DNA of 64,000 nt from Paludibacteraceae bacterium (GCA_031292565.1 JARLGW010000001.1:620001-684000); one strand, 5' to 3'; shown: positions 39,386 to 48,007, counted from the stretch's first letter. The notes: generated from the sequence alone by a model not told the origin. A program made the numbers and translations.

Positions 39386-39491
39386 TATTAATACTAATCG
39401 AACCAATATTTGGAATTGAAAGATGAAAAAAAATCAATCAAACTTCTGATTTTCATCCCTTCTTCAAATTTAATGAAGAAGGGATTTTTTT
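39386..39491 (+). ncRNA. crRNA-like regulatory RNA candidate (CreR/CreA type)
   Basis: A roughly 105-base transcription unit between a -7 box and an intrinsic terminator. Its 5' part shares the blocks TTAAT, ACTAAT and GAATTGAAA with the CRISPR repeat (minus-strand form), in the same order but with different spacing. A CCAA/TTGG hairpin (39403..39413) sits just before the handle ATTGAAAG (39415..39422), where Cas6 would cut. The next 32 bases are a pseudo-spacer; its first 17 match 39313..39329 with one mismatch. Known CreA and CreR RNAs of type I-B loci have this layout and guide Cascade to repress rather than cut. Expression is inferred. Confidence 0.65.
39455..39491 (+). terminator. Terminator of the crRNA-like RNA
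   Basis: ATCCCTTCTTC (39455..39465) and GAAGAAGGGAT (39475..39485) form a perfect 11-bp stem with a 9-base loop, followed by T7 on the plus strand only. It overlaps the cas6 stop codon by two bases. Confidence 0.88.
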
Positions 39492-40260
39492 ATGATCTAA
39501 TCATTCCAAACCCCATGCTACCCTTTTCACCCAATCCGCATTCATACCCGATTCGTAGCAACTCCTTATCAGCTTTGAGGCGGAAAGAACAGTTGTAGGC
39601 TTTCACCTTCGTTTGTTGCGGCGTTCCCGCCTTCATCGTAATGAGTTTAGAGCGTGGTTCGGAGAGCACGTTCCACTCAAAAGCCGTGTCACCTTCATAC
39701 GCCTTTCCGTAAAAAGCCTTGTATTTATTTATAAGGTTGTTCAGTATAGCCTGTCCTGCTTGAGGTTCGCAAGGCGAATAGTAATGCACCTTGCCCTCCT
39801 CGGTCTTTCGCGATAGGCAGATAGGCGACAGGGTGGTACCCCGCAGCTCTTCTTCAAAGACGGGTGCCGGTAGCATTTCCACTTGCTGCACTGTGAACTG
39901 TACTTTCGACTGTTTGTCGCCCAACGTGAACATTTGCTCGGCAAACACTCCTTTTACAAATTCTTCGGTGCTTTGCTCCGGCAGAAAACTTATCTGCAAC
40001 GTGGCATTTTCGCTTAACAGTATCAAGCGGTTGAGTGCTTTATCTATGCTTATTTTATCAATCAGCAGATTGGAAAAAGAAAATAGGCGAAATTGCTTCC
40101 CGTCTAACGTAAACCCATTTTGATGTAGCCATTCGGCATAATTCGCGTTGCCTTTGGCTATGACATGATAGATGTAGGCCGACAGTTCATACTGGTATGA
40201 AAGCGGCAGAGCATTTCCGAATGATTGTTTTTTTACTGATAAATGTAGCTTGAATCGCAT
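39490..40260 (-). CDS. cas6: crRNA-processing endoribonuclease Cas6
   Basis: A 256-residue Cas6 with the double ferredoxin layout and the C-terminal glycine-rich loop ECGLGEKGSMGFGMI. The N-terminal half has YIYHVIAKGNANYAEWLHQNGF, carrying a candidate catalytic His. It cuts the precursor RNA within each repeat, leaving the ATTGAAAT handle. It is separated from cas8 by about 400 bases that hold the crRNA-like unit, so it is probably transcribed on its own. Its GC content looks higher than that of cas8 and cas3. Confidence 0.93.
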   Translation of the reverse strand: MRFKLHLSVKKQSFGNALPLSYQYELSAYIYHVIAKGNANYAEWLHQNGFTLDGKQFRLFSFSNLLIDKISIDKALNRLILLSENATLQISFLPEQSTEEFVKGVFAEQMFTLGDKQSKVQFTVQQVEMLPAPVFEEELRGTTLSPICLSRKTEEGKVHYYSPCEPQAGQAILNNLINKYKAFYGKAYEGDTAFEWNVLSEPRSKLITMKAGTPQQTKVKAYNCSFRLKADKELLRIGYECGLGEKGSMGFGMIRS

Positions 40261-40375
40261 GCTTGAATATTTGCAACTAAAGTAAATATCTTTTTACAAA
40301 AATTATTCTATTTCTATTATTTTTTTTGAACAAAATACGATATGGCTTAAAACCATAATAGATTCAATGAATATA

Positions 40376-40417
40376 ACACAAAATAAATCGCTATAAATTA
40401 ATAGTTTATAGCGATTT
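40376..40417 (-). terminator. Intrinsic terminator after mnmE
   Basis: AAATCGCTATAAA (40385..40397) and TTTATAGCGATTT (40405..40417) form a 13-bp perfect stem, followed by a T-rich stretch on the minus strand. Confidence 0.8.
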
Positions 40418-40440
40418 AATTATCATGTACTTACATTATC

Positions 40441-41838
40441 TTATTTGCCTATACAAAACTTACTAAATATATTACCCAGCACCTCATCGGTAGAAATCTG
40501 TCCGGTAATTTCGCCCAAATAATGCAGGCATTCGCGTATATCCTGCGAGAGGAAGTCGCCCGAAATATTTTGTTGCAAGCCCTCACCCACCCGCTTGATG
40601 GCAGTCAATGCTTTTTGCAGAGCCTCATAATGGCGGGCGTTAGTTACTATCACGTCATTGGCACTAATGGCAGGCACCTGCGCGGCCTCTAGCAATAATT
40701 GTTGCAAGCGATCAATCTCCCGTTTCTGTTTGGCGGAAATAAACGCCGGCACCACATCTGGGGGTAATGCTATTGCCTCCAACTCGGCTTTCTTAGCAGC
40801 CGTTATCAAATCCGCCTTATTATATACCACGATCAGTTTCTTACCCTCGGAATAAGGCAACTGCTCGGTAATGAAATCCTTTATCCCCGTTATTCCTTCA
40901 GTAGAATCAATAAGCAGCAACACGATACTAGCCTGCTGTATTTTCTGAAAAGTTTTTTCTATGCCCAGGCTCTCCACCTTGTCCAGCGTCTGCCTGATGC
41001 CCGCCGTGTCGATAAAGCGAAACGTGAGCCCACCCAGCACGATCGTGTCCTCAATCACATCCCGCGTGGTGCCGTGCACGTCGGACACGATGGCTCGTTC
41101 CTCATGCAACAACACGTTGAGCAAGGTCGATTTGCCCACGTTGGTTTTGCCCACGATGGCTACCGGGATACCCGTTTTAATAGCATTGCCCACCGAAAAT
41201 GAATCCACCAGCCGGCTTATCATACGGTCTATTTTTTCCGCCAGTTCTTTTAATTGCTCTCGGTTGGCAAACTCCACTTCCTCCTCGCTAAAATCGAGCT
41301 CCAGCTCCACAAGCGAAGTAAAGTCGAGCAACTGCGCCCGCAAAACCGTTAGTTCCGACGAAAAGCCGCCCCGCATCTGGTTCACTGCCAATCGGTGCGA
41401 TGCCGCCGAGGTGGACGCAATAACATCGGCCACGGCCTCCGCTTGCAGCAAATCCATCTTGCCGTTCAAAAAAGCCCGTTGGGTAAACTCTCCGGCAGAG
41501 GCCATCGTGCAACCGTTGTCTAGCAGCAGTTGCAAAATGCGTTGCTGAATGTATTGGGAAGCGTGGCAAGATATTTCTACCAAGTCCTCGCCCGTAAACG
41601 AGTGGGGCGCACGAAACACGCTAACCAGCACCTCATCCACAACCGCCCCCGTGGCCTCCACGATGGTTCCGAACCTGACGGTGGCATGCAGTTGATTTAA
41701 TATAGATTCCGCCTTATTGGCAGGCGTAAAAATGTGATTACAAACGACCAATGCCTCGGCTCCCGAAACACGCACCAAGGCGATGGCTCCCTGCCCTGAA
41801 GGCGTGGATATAGCACAAATAGTAGATTCTTTTATCAT
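40441..41838 (-). CDS. mnmE: tRNA modification GTPase MnmE
   Basis: A 465-residue MnmE. It has the N-terminal folate-binding domain (TICAISTPSGQGAIALVRVSG), an inserted G domain with GKTNVGKSTLLN (P-loop), DVHGTTRD, DTAGIRQT and NKAD, and the C-terminal CIGK motif with its conserved Cys. With MnmG it makes the cmnm5 modification at wobble U34 of several tRNAs. The gene is adjacent to the phosphorylase upstream (3-base gap), so the two are co-transcribed. Confidence 0.96.
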   Translation of the reverse strand: MIKESTICAISTPSGQGAIALVRVSGAEALVVCNHIFTPANKAESILNQLHATVRFGTIVEATGAVVDEVLVSVFRAPHSFTGEDLVEISCHASQYIQQRILQLLLDNGCTMASAGEFTQRAFLNGKMDLLQAEAVADVIASTSAASHRLAVNQMRGGFSSELTVLRAQLLDFTSLVELELDFSEEEVEFANREQLKELAEKIDRMISRLVDSFSVGNAIKTGIPVAIVGKTNVGKSTLLNVLLHEERAIVSDVHGTTRDVIEDTIVLGGLTFRFIDTAGIRQTLDKVESLGIEKTFQKIQQASIVLLLIDSTEGITGIKDFITEQLPYSEGKKLIVVYNKADLITAAKKAELEAIALPPDVVPAFISAKQKREIDRLQQLLLEAAQVPAISANDVIVTNARHYEALQKALTAIKRVGEGLQQNISGDFLSQDIRECLHYLGEITGQISTDEVLGNIFSKFCIGK

Positions 41839-41841
41839 AAA

Positions 41842-42714
41842 TTAAATTCGATCCAACACCAGTTGAATAAGCCGGTTTATACGCATTTTATAATCAACAT
41901 TCACCGATTTTGCATACCTGTTGGCTATCACGCAGCACACGGTAAGTGCCTTATGCCCCATCAATAGTGACATCCCTGCAATGGCCGAGCCTTCCATCTC
42001 ATAGTTCGTAATTTTATATCGCCCGTAGCGGAAGCTCTCAATTTTATCGTTGATGTGCATATCGTCCAAGTCCAGGCGAAGCACCCTGCCCTGCGGGCCA
42101 TAAAAACCGTTGGCCGAAATGGTTACACCACGAATCATATCCGTCCGGGTAATCCGTTCCAACAACTCTTTATCAGCGGCCACCACGTAGGGCGAAGCCT
42201 TCAAGGCCGACCAACTCACGTGCTTCTTAAAAGCGTCCTCGAAAGCTAAATCGGAAACCTCATCGCGACCTTTATAAAAATTCAGCACCCCGTCGAACCC
42301 GATGGAAAGCTCCGATGCCAGATAAGCACCCAACTCAATCTCAGGCTGCATGCTACCACACGTCCCGATGCGTACAATGGTTAAGGGTCTAAGCGTTGGC
42401 CGTTCCTCCCGCCGTTGCAAATCAATATTGGCCAACGCGTCGAGCTCATTCATCACAATATCAATGTTATCGGTACCAATACCGGTAGAAAGCACGGTAA
42501 TGCGCTTCCCCTTGTACGAGCCCGTTATGGTATGAAATTCACGATTCTGCACCTCACATTCGCGGGTATCAAAAAAAGAAGCCACGGTGCTCACCCGGTC
42601 GGGGTCGCCCACCAAAATAACATGATCGGCCAATTGAGAGGGTAACAAATGTAAATGAAACACACTGCCATCGGCATTGAGTATCAATTCGGATTCGGGA
42701 AAAGTTTTCATCAT
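41842..42714 (-). CDS. Nucleoside phosphorylase (uridine phosphorylase-like)
   Basis: A 290-residue PNP/UDP-family enzyme. Motifs: HVILVGDPDRVSTVASFFD (phosphate loop), TVLSTGIGTDNIDIVMNEL, VRIGTCGSMQPEIELG, and YEMEGSAIAGMSLLMGHKA with the ribose-binding Met-Glu. It splits nucleosides to base and ribose-1-phosphate; the sequence group suggests uridine, but purine use cannot be excluded. It is upstream of mnmE in one unit and divergent from the cupin gene. Confidence 0.9.
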   Translation of the reverse strand: MMKTFPESELILNADGSVFHLHLLPSQLADHVILVGDPDRVSTVASFFDTRECEVQNREFHTITGSYKGKRITVLSTGIGTDNIDIVMNELDALANIDLQRREERPTLRPLTIVRIGTCGSMQPEIELGAYLASELSIGFDGVLNFYKGRDEVSDLAFEDAFKKHVSWSALKASPYVVAADKELLERITRTDMIRGVTISANGFYGPQGRVLRLDLDDMHINDKIESFRYGRYKITNYEMEGSAIAGMSLLMGHKALTVCCVIANRYAKSVNVDYKMRINRLIQLVLDRI

Positions 42715-42792
42715 TCGGTTTTATTATGAACCAAAAATACGGATAAAAGCATTAAAAAAGAAAAAAGGCGTACAAAAAAACGAGAAAGCTGC

Positions 42793-42800
42793 TAACTTTG
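42793..42800 (+). promoter_or_regulatory. -7 box of the cupin gene
   Basis: TAACTTTG here overlaps the upstream in-frame ATG (42798), which therefore cannot be transcribed from it. This fixes the start at 42831. Confidence 0.55.
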
Positions 42801-42830
42801 AAAATCTATTTTGAATTGAAACAAACAATT

Positions 42831-43310
42831 ATGGATGCTTCCTATTTTATTGAAAAACTTAAACTTGAGCCTCATCCCGAAGGCGGATTCTACAAAGAAA
42901 CGTTTTACTCCTCGTTTGATGTGAAGAACATGGACAATAACGTGCGCTCGGCCATCACCAGTATTTACTACCTGCTAAAAGAGAATGAAATATCGGCCTT
43001 GCACCGTATTAAATCGGACGAGATATGGTATTACCATGCCGGAGAGACATTGGATTTGGTGGCTATTGACGATTACGATGATTTGCAGGAATTCAAACTG
43101 GGGCCTAATATTGAAAACGGCGAACTGATGCAGGTTCCCATGCGTGCCGGGTGGATATTCGGAGCAACGTGTGCCAAAGGATTCACGCTAGCAGGCTGTG
43201 CCGTGGCTCCCGGTTTTCACTTTTGCGATTTTGAATTGATGAGCAAAGATTCTATGCTGGAGGAATACCCAAAATACAAAGCCATTATTGAAAAGCTTTG
43301 TAAAGATTAG
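42831..43310 (+). CDS. Cupin-fold DUF985 protein
   Basis: A 159-residue protein from ATG 42831, with LKLEPHPEGGFYKETFYS, SAITSIYYLL, ALHRIKSDEIWYYHAGETLDL and APGFHFCDFEL. These are the conserved blocks of the DUF985 RmlC-like cupins. Relatives are of uncertain function, some linked to sugar epimerase-like folds. The His/Glu pair needed for metal binding in cupins is present (ALHRIKSDE). It stands alone between a divergent phosphorylase and a convergent HPPK-like gene. Confidence 0.85.
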   Translation: MDASYFIEKLKLEPHPEGGFYKETFYSSFDVKNMDNNVRSAITSIYYLLKENEISALHRIKSDEIWYYHAGETLDLVAIDDYDDLQEFKLGPNIENGELMQVPMRAGWIFGATCAKGFTLAGCAVAPGFHFCDFELMSKDSMLEEYPKYKAIIEKLCKD

Positions 43311-43319
43311 CCATAAATC

Positions 43320-43688
43320 TTAGCGAAGTTGATTTATAAGCTCCAACAAAAAAGGGAAGCGGTAATAATCATCCCGCACCACGGATTGGTTCCAAAGGAT
43401 AATATCCAAATCGACCGGAACAATTTTTTGAGCTTTGAATTCGGGTGTGCGCCCCAATCGGGTTTCCATTTGTTTCAACAGGAAATTTATTTCCTCTTCC
43501 GATTCGGAGCAAGAAAAGCGGGCGGCAAGATTCTGAAAATTAGCTTTATACCCTGAGCCAAAAGGCGAGGTTTCTATTTGTGAGGAAAAAGATATGTCCG
43601 AGAATCTCTCGGACAACAAGGCTTTGGCAAGCGAAATATTTTTTCCGGCCTCGGCATTTGAGCTTAATGAAATAACACACGAATTCAT
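43320..43688 (-). CDS. Short HPPK (FolK)-like protein
   Basis: Start at 43688 (MNSCVISLSSNAEAGKNI) gives 122 residues. The N-terminal SLSSN and the MEtRLGRTPEF...VPVDLDIILW segment match 6-hydroxymethyl-dihydropterin pyrophosphokinase, including both Asp residues that hold magnesium. The usual C-terminal R-x-F-V-L-x-P part of a roughly 160-residue FolK is replaced by a short tail DDYYRFPFLLELINQLR. It may still be an active folate-pathway kinase of a shortened Bacteroidota type, or a derived homologue. Confidence 0.7.
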   Translation of the reverse strand: MNSCVISLSSNAEAGKNISLAKALLSERFSDISFSSQIETSPFGSGYKANFQNLAARFSCSESEEEINFLLKQMETRLGRTPEFKAQKIVPVDLDIILWNQSVVRDDYYRFPFLLELINQLR

Positions 43689-43755
43689 GTCGCAAAGGTA
43701 AAACAAAAAAGCCGAAGAAATACTCCGGCACTTTCGTTATTTGTTCACTTTTGCG

Positions 43756-44262
43756 TTAGTCTTTATAGTCCTTCAACGATTCTTGCAACCGTTGGCGGGC
43801 AAAGAAGATTCTACTTTTCACGGTACCTATCGGTAAATTCATTTTTTCTGCAATTTCATGGTACTTAAACCCTGCCACATGCATAGAAAACGGCAATCGA
43901 TATTCATCCGTAAAACTATTGATACACTTATTAATTTCCCCAATGGCATAAGAACCTTCGGGAGTTTCAAAACCTGATTCTTTAGGAATATTCAAATAAT
44001 ACAGGTTATCAGTATGGTCAACCATAGTTTGGTCGCGTAATACCTTTCTATAGTTGTTAATGAAGATATTTTTCATAATGGTTAACACCCAACCTTTAAA
44101 GTTGGTATCATCTACGAATTTTTCTTCATTGTTCAATACTTTAAGTGTGGTTTCCTGAAGCAAATCCTTTGCTTCGTCACGGTTTAAAGTCAGCGAATAT
44201 GCAAAATTAAACATATTGTCCTGCAGTCCGAGAAGCTTAGCTTCAAAATCCAGTTTTCTCAT
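43756..44262 (-). CDS. ECF-type RNA polymerase sigma factor
   Basis: A 168-residue sigma-70 family protein with region 2 (MFNFAYSLTLNRDEAKDLLQETTLKVL) and region 4 (LPFSMHVAGFKYHEIAEKMNLPIGTVKSRIFFARQRLQ, in motif form). It lacks regions 1 and 3, as ECF factors do. No anti-sigma gene lies downstream, which is a common state for one widespread Bacteroidota ECF group. The target promoters are unknown. Confidence 0.9.
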   Translation of the reverse strand: MRKLDFEAKLLGLQDNMFNFAYSLTLNRDEAKDLLQETTLKVLNNEEKFVDDTNFKGWVLTIMKNIFINNYRKVLRDQTMVDHTDNLYYLNIPKESGFETPEGSYAIGEINKCINSFTDEYRLPFSMHVAGFKYHEIAEKMNLPIGTVKSRIFFARQRLQESLKDYKD

Positions 44263-44654
44263 ATTACTAATCTTTGGATTAAGTTAATACTATAAAATAC
44301 TGTAATATCTTTATACTCAAAAAAACCTCTACTTTAGAATAATTTCAATATAATAATTGTTATTATTACAGAAACAGTAGCACCTGAGGTTAAAGAATTG
44401 ATTCGCAATTTAATAATAAATTTTTATTTTTTCACATTTTTAGTAAGAAAAATGAAGGCAAAAATAAAAAAAAGAACAGAACAGCAAAGAAAAAACATGC
44501 GTAAAAACCTAATTAACAGTCAATTATATACTTACAAACGTTGGTATTTTTTTATAAAAAAACATTTCACACGATTAAACTAGTTACAATTTTACACATT
44601 TTCTTTTATTATATGATTACAACAAGATGAATTGGCTGTTAATGAAGAGTTTCT
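44263..44654. other. AT-rich intergenic region without a supported gene
   Basis: Between the sigma factor gene and the nitroreductase promoter I see only AT-rich sequence. A Lys-rich 61-codon plus frame (44398..44583) has no signal, family or start context to support it. The region must contain the sigma factor promoter, but no box matches well. Confidence 0.4.
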
Positions 44655-44662
44655 TACTTTTG
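44632..44662 (+). promoter_or_regulatory. Promoter of the nitroreductase operon
   Basis: TTG (44632..44634), 20 bases, TACTTTTG (44655..44662). It fits the consensus and lies 45 bases before the ATG. Confidence 0.65.
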
Positions 44663-44707
44663 TAGTCGATAATATATACAAGCAAAATAAAAACATAAAA
44701 TACAGAT

Positions 44708-45235
44708 ATGAACTCCTTTATCGAATTATTACGCAACCGACGAAGTATTCGCCGATTTACAGAACAAACCGTAGAACCCGAAAAAATTGAATACTTAAAA
44801 AAAGCCATACTCATGTCGCCATCAGGCAAACGCCGGAACGAATGGGAATTTATTATGGTACAGGATAAAAATACGTTAACCCAGCTAGCAGGGTGTAAAG
44901 AACACGGGGTGGAACTTGTAGCCAAAGCTCCGTTGGCATTCGTTATACTAGCGGATACTACACAAACGGATATATGGATTGAGGATTGCTCTATTGCCTC
45001 CATTATATTGCAATTGGCCGCCGAAAGTCTTGATTTAGGCAGTTGCTGGGTGCAATGCCGCCTTCGCGGACAACAGGATGGAACTCCTAGCGAGGACTAC
45101 ATCCGCCAACTGCTCCAAATACCCGATCACTTTGCCGTGCTCAACCTCGTGGCCATAGGATACAAAAACGAAACCCGTAAATCTTTCGAGGATGAAAAGC
45201 TTCAATGGGACAAAATTCATGAAGAAAAATTTTAG
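44708..45235 (+). CDS. Nitroreductase-family flavoprotein
   Basis: A 175-residue cytoplasmic nitroreductase. LLRNRRSIRRFTEQTVEPE gives the FMN-binding arginines, and SLDLGSCWVQCRLRGQ the second FMN loop. The family reduces nitro compounds, quinones or flavins with NAD(P)H; the physiological substrate here is unknown. It opens a compact plus-strand operon leading to Maf. Confidence 0.88.
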   Translation: MNSFIELLRNRRSIRRFTEQTVEPEKIEYLKKAILMSPSGKRRNEWEFIMVQDKNTLTQLAGCKEHGVELVAKAPLAFVILADTTQTDIWIEDCSIASIILQLAAESLDLGSCWVQCRLRGQQDGTPSEDYIRQLLQIPDHFAVLNLVAIGYKNETRKSFEDEKLQWDKIHEEKF

Positions 45236-45256
45236 CTTTGAACTAAAAAATAATGT

Positions 45257-45568
45257 ATGAAAGAAGATGATAAACTGTCGTGGGGTATTACCCTTTTGTT
45301 TTTCGGCATCCTGTTTTTACTCAAAGTATGGGGGCATGCCCCGGAAACACTTGCTCATTATGCCTTCAACATCAAAAACTTTCCTATTGTAATAGGAATT
45401 ATATTCCTTATATTTAATGATAACCGCAGTATTGGCATTGCTATGATTACGCTCGGTGTTTTCATGCGTTTCGATCTAGTGATGAAGATGACCAACAACA
45501 TGTCCATCTATATTTGGCCGGGCTTGCTCATCGTAATTGGAGGCATATTGATATACAGACGACATTAA
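45257..45568 (+). CDS. Small membrane protein, LiaF-TM/DUF5668-like
   Basis: A 103-residue protein with four hydrophobic segments (WGITLLFFGILFLLKVWG, FPIVIGIIFLIF, IGIAMITLGVFMRF, MSIYIWPGLLIVIGGIL). The pattern matches the four-helix membrane domain found at the N-terminus of LiaF-type and related DUF5668 proteins. No extracellular domain is attached. A -7 box (TAGCTTTG, 45233..45240) inside the end of the previous gene could give extra transcription. Confidence 0.7.
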   Translation: MKEDDKLSWGITLLFFGILFLLKVWGHAPETLAHYAFNIKNFPIVIGIIFLIFNDNRSIGIAMITLGVFMRFDLVMKMTNNMSIYIWPGLLIVIGGILIYRRH

Positions 45569-45583
45569 AAGAAACGGGTAGTA

Positions 45584-46378
45584 ATGACAAACAATAAGTT
45601 ATCGGTAGTATTAATCGGGGCTGGTAACGTGGCCACCCAAACGGCACTTGCCTTGCAGGAAAAAGAAACATCCATCCTGCAAGTGTTTAGCCGCACGGAA
45701 CAATCCGCACGCACGCTGGCCGAACTGTGTAATTGCAGCTTCACTGCCGATACAAAAGCAATATCACCCGAAGCAGACATTTACCTTTATGCCGTAAAAG
45801 ACGATGCTCTACCGGAATTAATTCAGCAGATTAACATAAAAACAGGTATCCATGTCCACACGGCGGGCAGTGTACCCATAAGCGTTTTTGAAGGCTTTCG
45901 GACAAATTTCGGTGTGTTCTATCCCATGCAAACTTTCTCCAAAAGCAAGCAGGTAAAGTTCGATAACATTCCTATCTTTGTGGAAGCAAATTCGGCACAA
46001 AATTTGGAGGTGCTGGATAGGCTGGGGAAGAAATTAAGCAACAACGTAATTCATTGTAGTTCAACACAAAGACAAGCATTACATTTAGCAGCGGTATTCT
46101 GTTGCAACTTCACCAACCACCTATATAAGGTAACCGATGATTTGCTAAAGCAGAGCAACCTACCTTTTGAAGTAGTGTTGCCCTTAATACAAGAAACCGT
46201 TGATAAGTTGCACTACCTTTCGCCAGCAGAAGCTCAAACAGGCCCGGCTGTAAGGTATGACACCACGGTGATCAACAAGCACCTGAATGCACTAAAAGAT
46301 ATGCCGGACGAACAAGCCTTGTATGCCCTGTTTAGCAAACGGATACACGATGCAGCTGAAAATAAAGCAGGTAGCTGA
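45584..46378 (+). CDS. Rossmann-fold DUF2520 protein
   Basis: A 264-residue protein with an N-terminal NAD(P)-binding Rossmann motif (VVLIGAGNVATQTALAL) and the C-terminal helical DUF2520 domain (LHLAAVFCCNFTNHLYKV, AQTGPAVRYD). Relatives resemble ketopantoate or F420-dependent reductases, but the reaction is not known. In Bacteroidota the gene often precedes a KdsC-like phosphatase and Maf, as here. Confidence 0.85.
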   Translation: MTNNKLSVVLIGAGNVATQTALALQEKETSILQVFSRTEQSARTLAELCNCSFTADTKAISPEADIYLYAVKDDALPELIQQINIKTGIHVHTAGSVPISVFEGFRTNFGVFYPMQTFSKSKQVKFDNIPIFVEANSAQNLEVLDRLGKKLSNNVIHCSSTQRQALHLAAVFCCNFTNHLYKVTDDLLKQSNLPFEVVLPLIQETVDKLHYLSPAEAQTGPAVRYDTTVINKHLNALKDMPDEQALYALFSKRIHDAAENKAGS

Positions 46379-46415
46379 AAACAATGAATACCATAACGAA
46401 TTGTTATTGAACAAA

Positions 46416-46937
46416 ATGAATTTCAAAGAATTATTACCAAACGTAAAAGCAATGGTTTTTGATGTGGATGGTGTACTATCCACTTCGGCCATCCCATTAT
46501 ATCCATCGGGCGAACCGATGCGCGTTATCAATACCAAGGACGGGTACGCCCTGCACCTGGCTGCTAAAAAAGGCATCCCGATGGCCATTATTACAGGTGG
46601 AAACACGCAGGCTATATACGAACGCTTTCATGGACTGGGGTTTACGGACATACACATGGGCGCACACTGCAAAACCGATATTCTGAAAGAATTTATGGGA
46701 AAATATAAGCTGGATGCCAAGGATGTACTTTACATGGGCGACGACATACCCGATTATGAATGCATGAAAATGGTAGGCATACCCGTGTGCCCTGCCGATG
46801 CAGTACCTGAAATAAAATCCATATCCGTGTATATCTCGGATAAAACAGGTGGCAACGGTTGTGCCCGCGACGTGGTGGAACAAATACTAAAAGCTCAGGG
46901 ATACTGGATGACAGATGTAGAAGCATTCGGGTGGTAA
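46416..46937 (+). CDS. KdsC-like HAD phosphatase (KDO-8-phosphate phosphatase)
   Basis: Start at 46416 (MNFKELLPNVKAMVFDVDG) gives 173 residues, the normal KdsC size; the open frame extends back into the DUF2520 gene. HAD motifs: FDVDGVLS (nucleophile Asp and acid Asp), ITGG, and MGDDIPDYECMKMVG. The family frees KDO from KDO-8-phosphate for lipopolysaccharide synthesis, but some members act on other phosphates. It is followed by a prenyltransferase gene. Confidence 0.85.
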   Translation: MNFKELLPNVKAMVFDVDGVLSTSAIPLYPSGEPMRVINTKDGYALHLAAKKGIPMAIITGGNTQAIYERFHGLGFTDIHMGAHCKTDILKEFMGKYKLDAKDVLYMGDDIPDYECMKMVGIPVCPADAVPEIKSISVYISDKTGGNGCARDVVEQILKAQGYWMTDVEAFGW

Positions 46938-46986
46938 TCCTATTCTCTATTAATTATTCATCAGCGAAAAATATAAAAACAAACAC

Positions 46987-48003
46987 ATGAATTTTTTAAA
47001 TCTAATCCGTTACAAAAATCTAATCTTTATCGCGGGGTTGCAATGGTTGATGTATTACTCCATCATACTCCCTGTACTAAGAGTGTATCAAATAGACCTA
47101 CAATACGCCATGTCTGGCTTGCAATTTGCTTTGTTGGTTGGTGCTAGCGTGTTTATTGCCGCCGGAGGATATGTTATCAACGATTATTTCGACACCCGGA
47201 TTGATGAAATAAACCGCCCCGAAAAAGTAATTATAGGAAAATCAATCTCCAAAAAACAAGCCTCCTTGATACATCAAGTGTTTACGGGCATAGGTGTTGT
47301 TCTGGGGCTCACGGTAGCTTATTTCAGCAAAAGCCTCACGGTAGGGCTTATCGTGGCCATCGTGCCCGGCTTGCTTTGGTTCTATTCCGCCAGCTATAAA
47401 CGACAATTTTTACTTGGCAACGTGGTGGTTGCGCTCAACGCGGCGTTTGTACCACTCATTATTGTTACAGCCGAAACTGCATTTTTATCTCGTCCCGAAA
47501 ATTATGGCGACTTAATTACACAAACACCTATTATACCAACACTTTACGTTTGGATTTGCGGGTTTGCAGCATTTGCATTCCTCACCACCTTAATTCGTGA
47601 AATTATCAAAGACATAGAGGACGAACATGGCGACCGTGAAATGGAATCAAGAACCATCCCTATCGTGTGGGGTGCTGCCAAAACAAAGATACTTCTCTAC
47701 GGGCTTATCGCCATTACGTTAGGGCTAGTAGCCTTTGCTTATACTAAATTTATATCCGGGTTCGGCTTGTTCGGCATCGAAAAAAGTTCGTTAGCCATCC
47801 GCTATATTATTTTTGGTTTATTTATTCCTTTTGCCTATTTAGTGTTTCTGCTAATCAAAGCCAAAACACCGGCCAACTATCATCAAGCGGCTACATTTTG
47901 CAAATTTATCATGGTTATCGGAGCCTTGTTTAGTTTGATCTTTTACTTCTTATTGGCCAAAGGTCAAGGCATCCCGATGTTCGATTTATTTATCGTGAAA
48001 TAA
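46987..48003 (+). CDS. UbiA-family prenyltransferase (geranylgeranylglycerol-phosphate type)
   Basis: A 338-residue polytopic protein with both Asp-rich motifs of UbiA enzymes: NDYFDTRIDEINRPEK near residue 60, and DIEDEHGDREMESRTIP near 215. It has eight or nine membrane segments. The Bacteroidota group next to KdsC-like and Maf genes is usually named geranylgeranylglycerol-phosphate geranylgeranyltransferase, but the true substrate in these bacteria is unproven. Maf follows after 4 bases. Confidence 0.82.
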   Translation: MNFLNLIRYKNLIFIAGLQWLMYYSIILPVLRVYQIDLQYAMSGLQFALLVGASVFIAAGGYVINDYFDTRIDEINRPEKVIIGKSISKKQASLIHQVFTGIGVVLGLTVAYFSKSLTVGLIVAIVPGLLWFYSASYKRQFLLGNVVVALNAAFVPLIIVTAETAFLSRPENYGDLITQTPIIPTLYVWICGFAAFAFLTTLIREIIKDIEDEHGDREMESRTIPIVWGAAKTKILLYGLIAITLGLVAFAYTKFISGFGLFGIEKSSLAIRYIIFGLFIPFAYLVFLLIKAKTPANYHQAATFCKFIMVIGALFSLIFYFLLAKGQGIPMFDLFIVK

Positions 48004-48007
48004 AATA

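Noticed and set aside
40961-41548. A 195-codon plus-strand frame opposite mnmE
   Set aside because: Ser/Thr-rich shadow of a conserved GTPase gene; no start context or family.
44398-44583. Lys-rich 61-codon frame before the nitroreductase operon
   Set aside because: AT-rich chance frame with no promoter, signal or recognised family.
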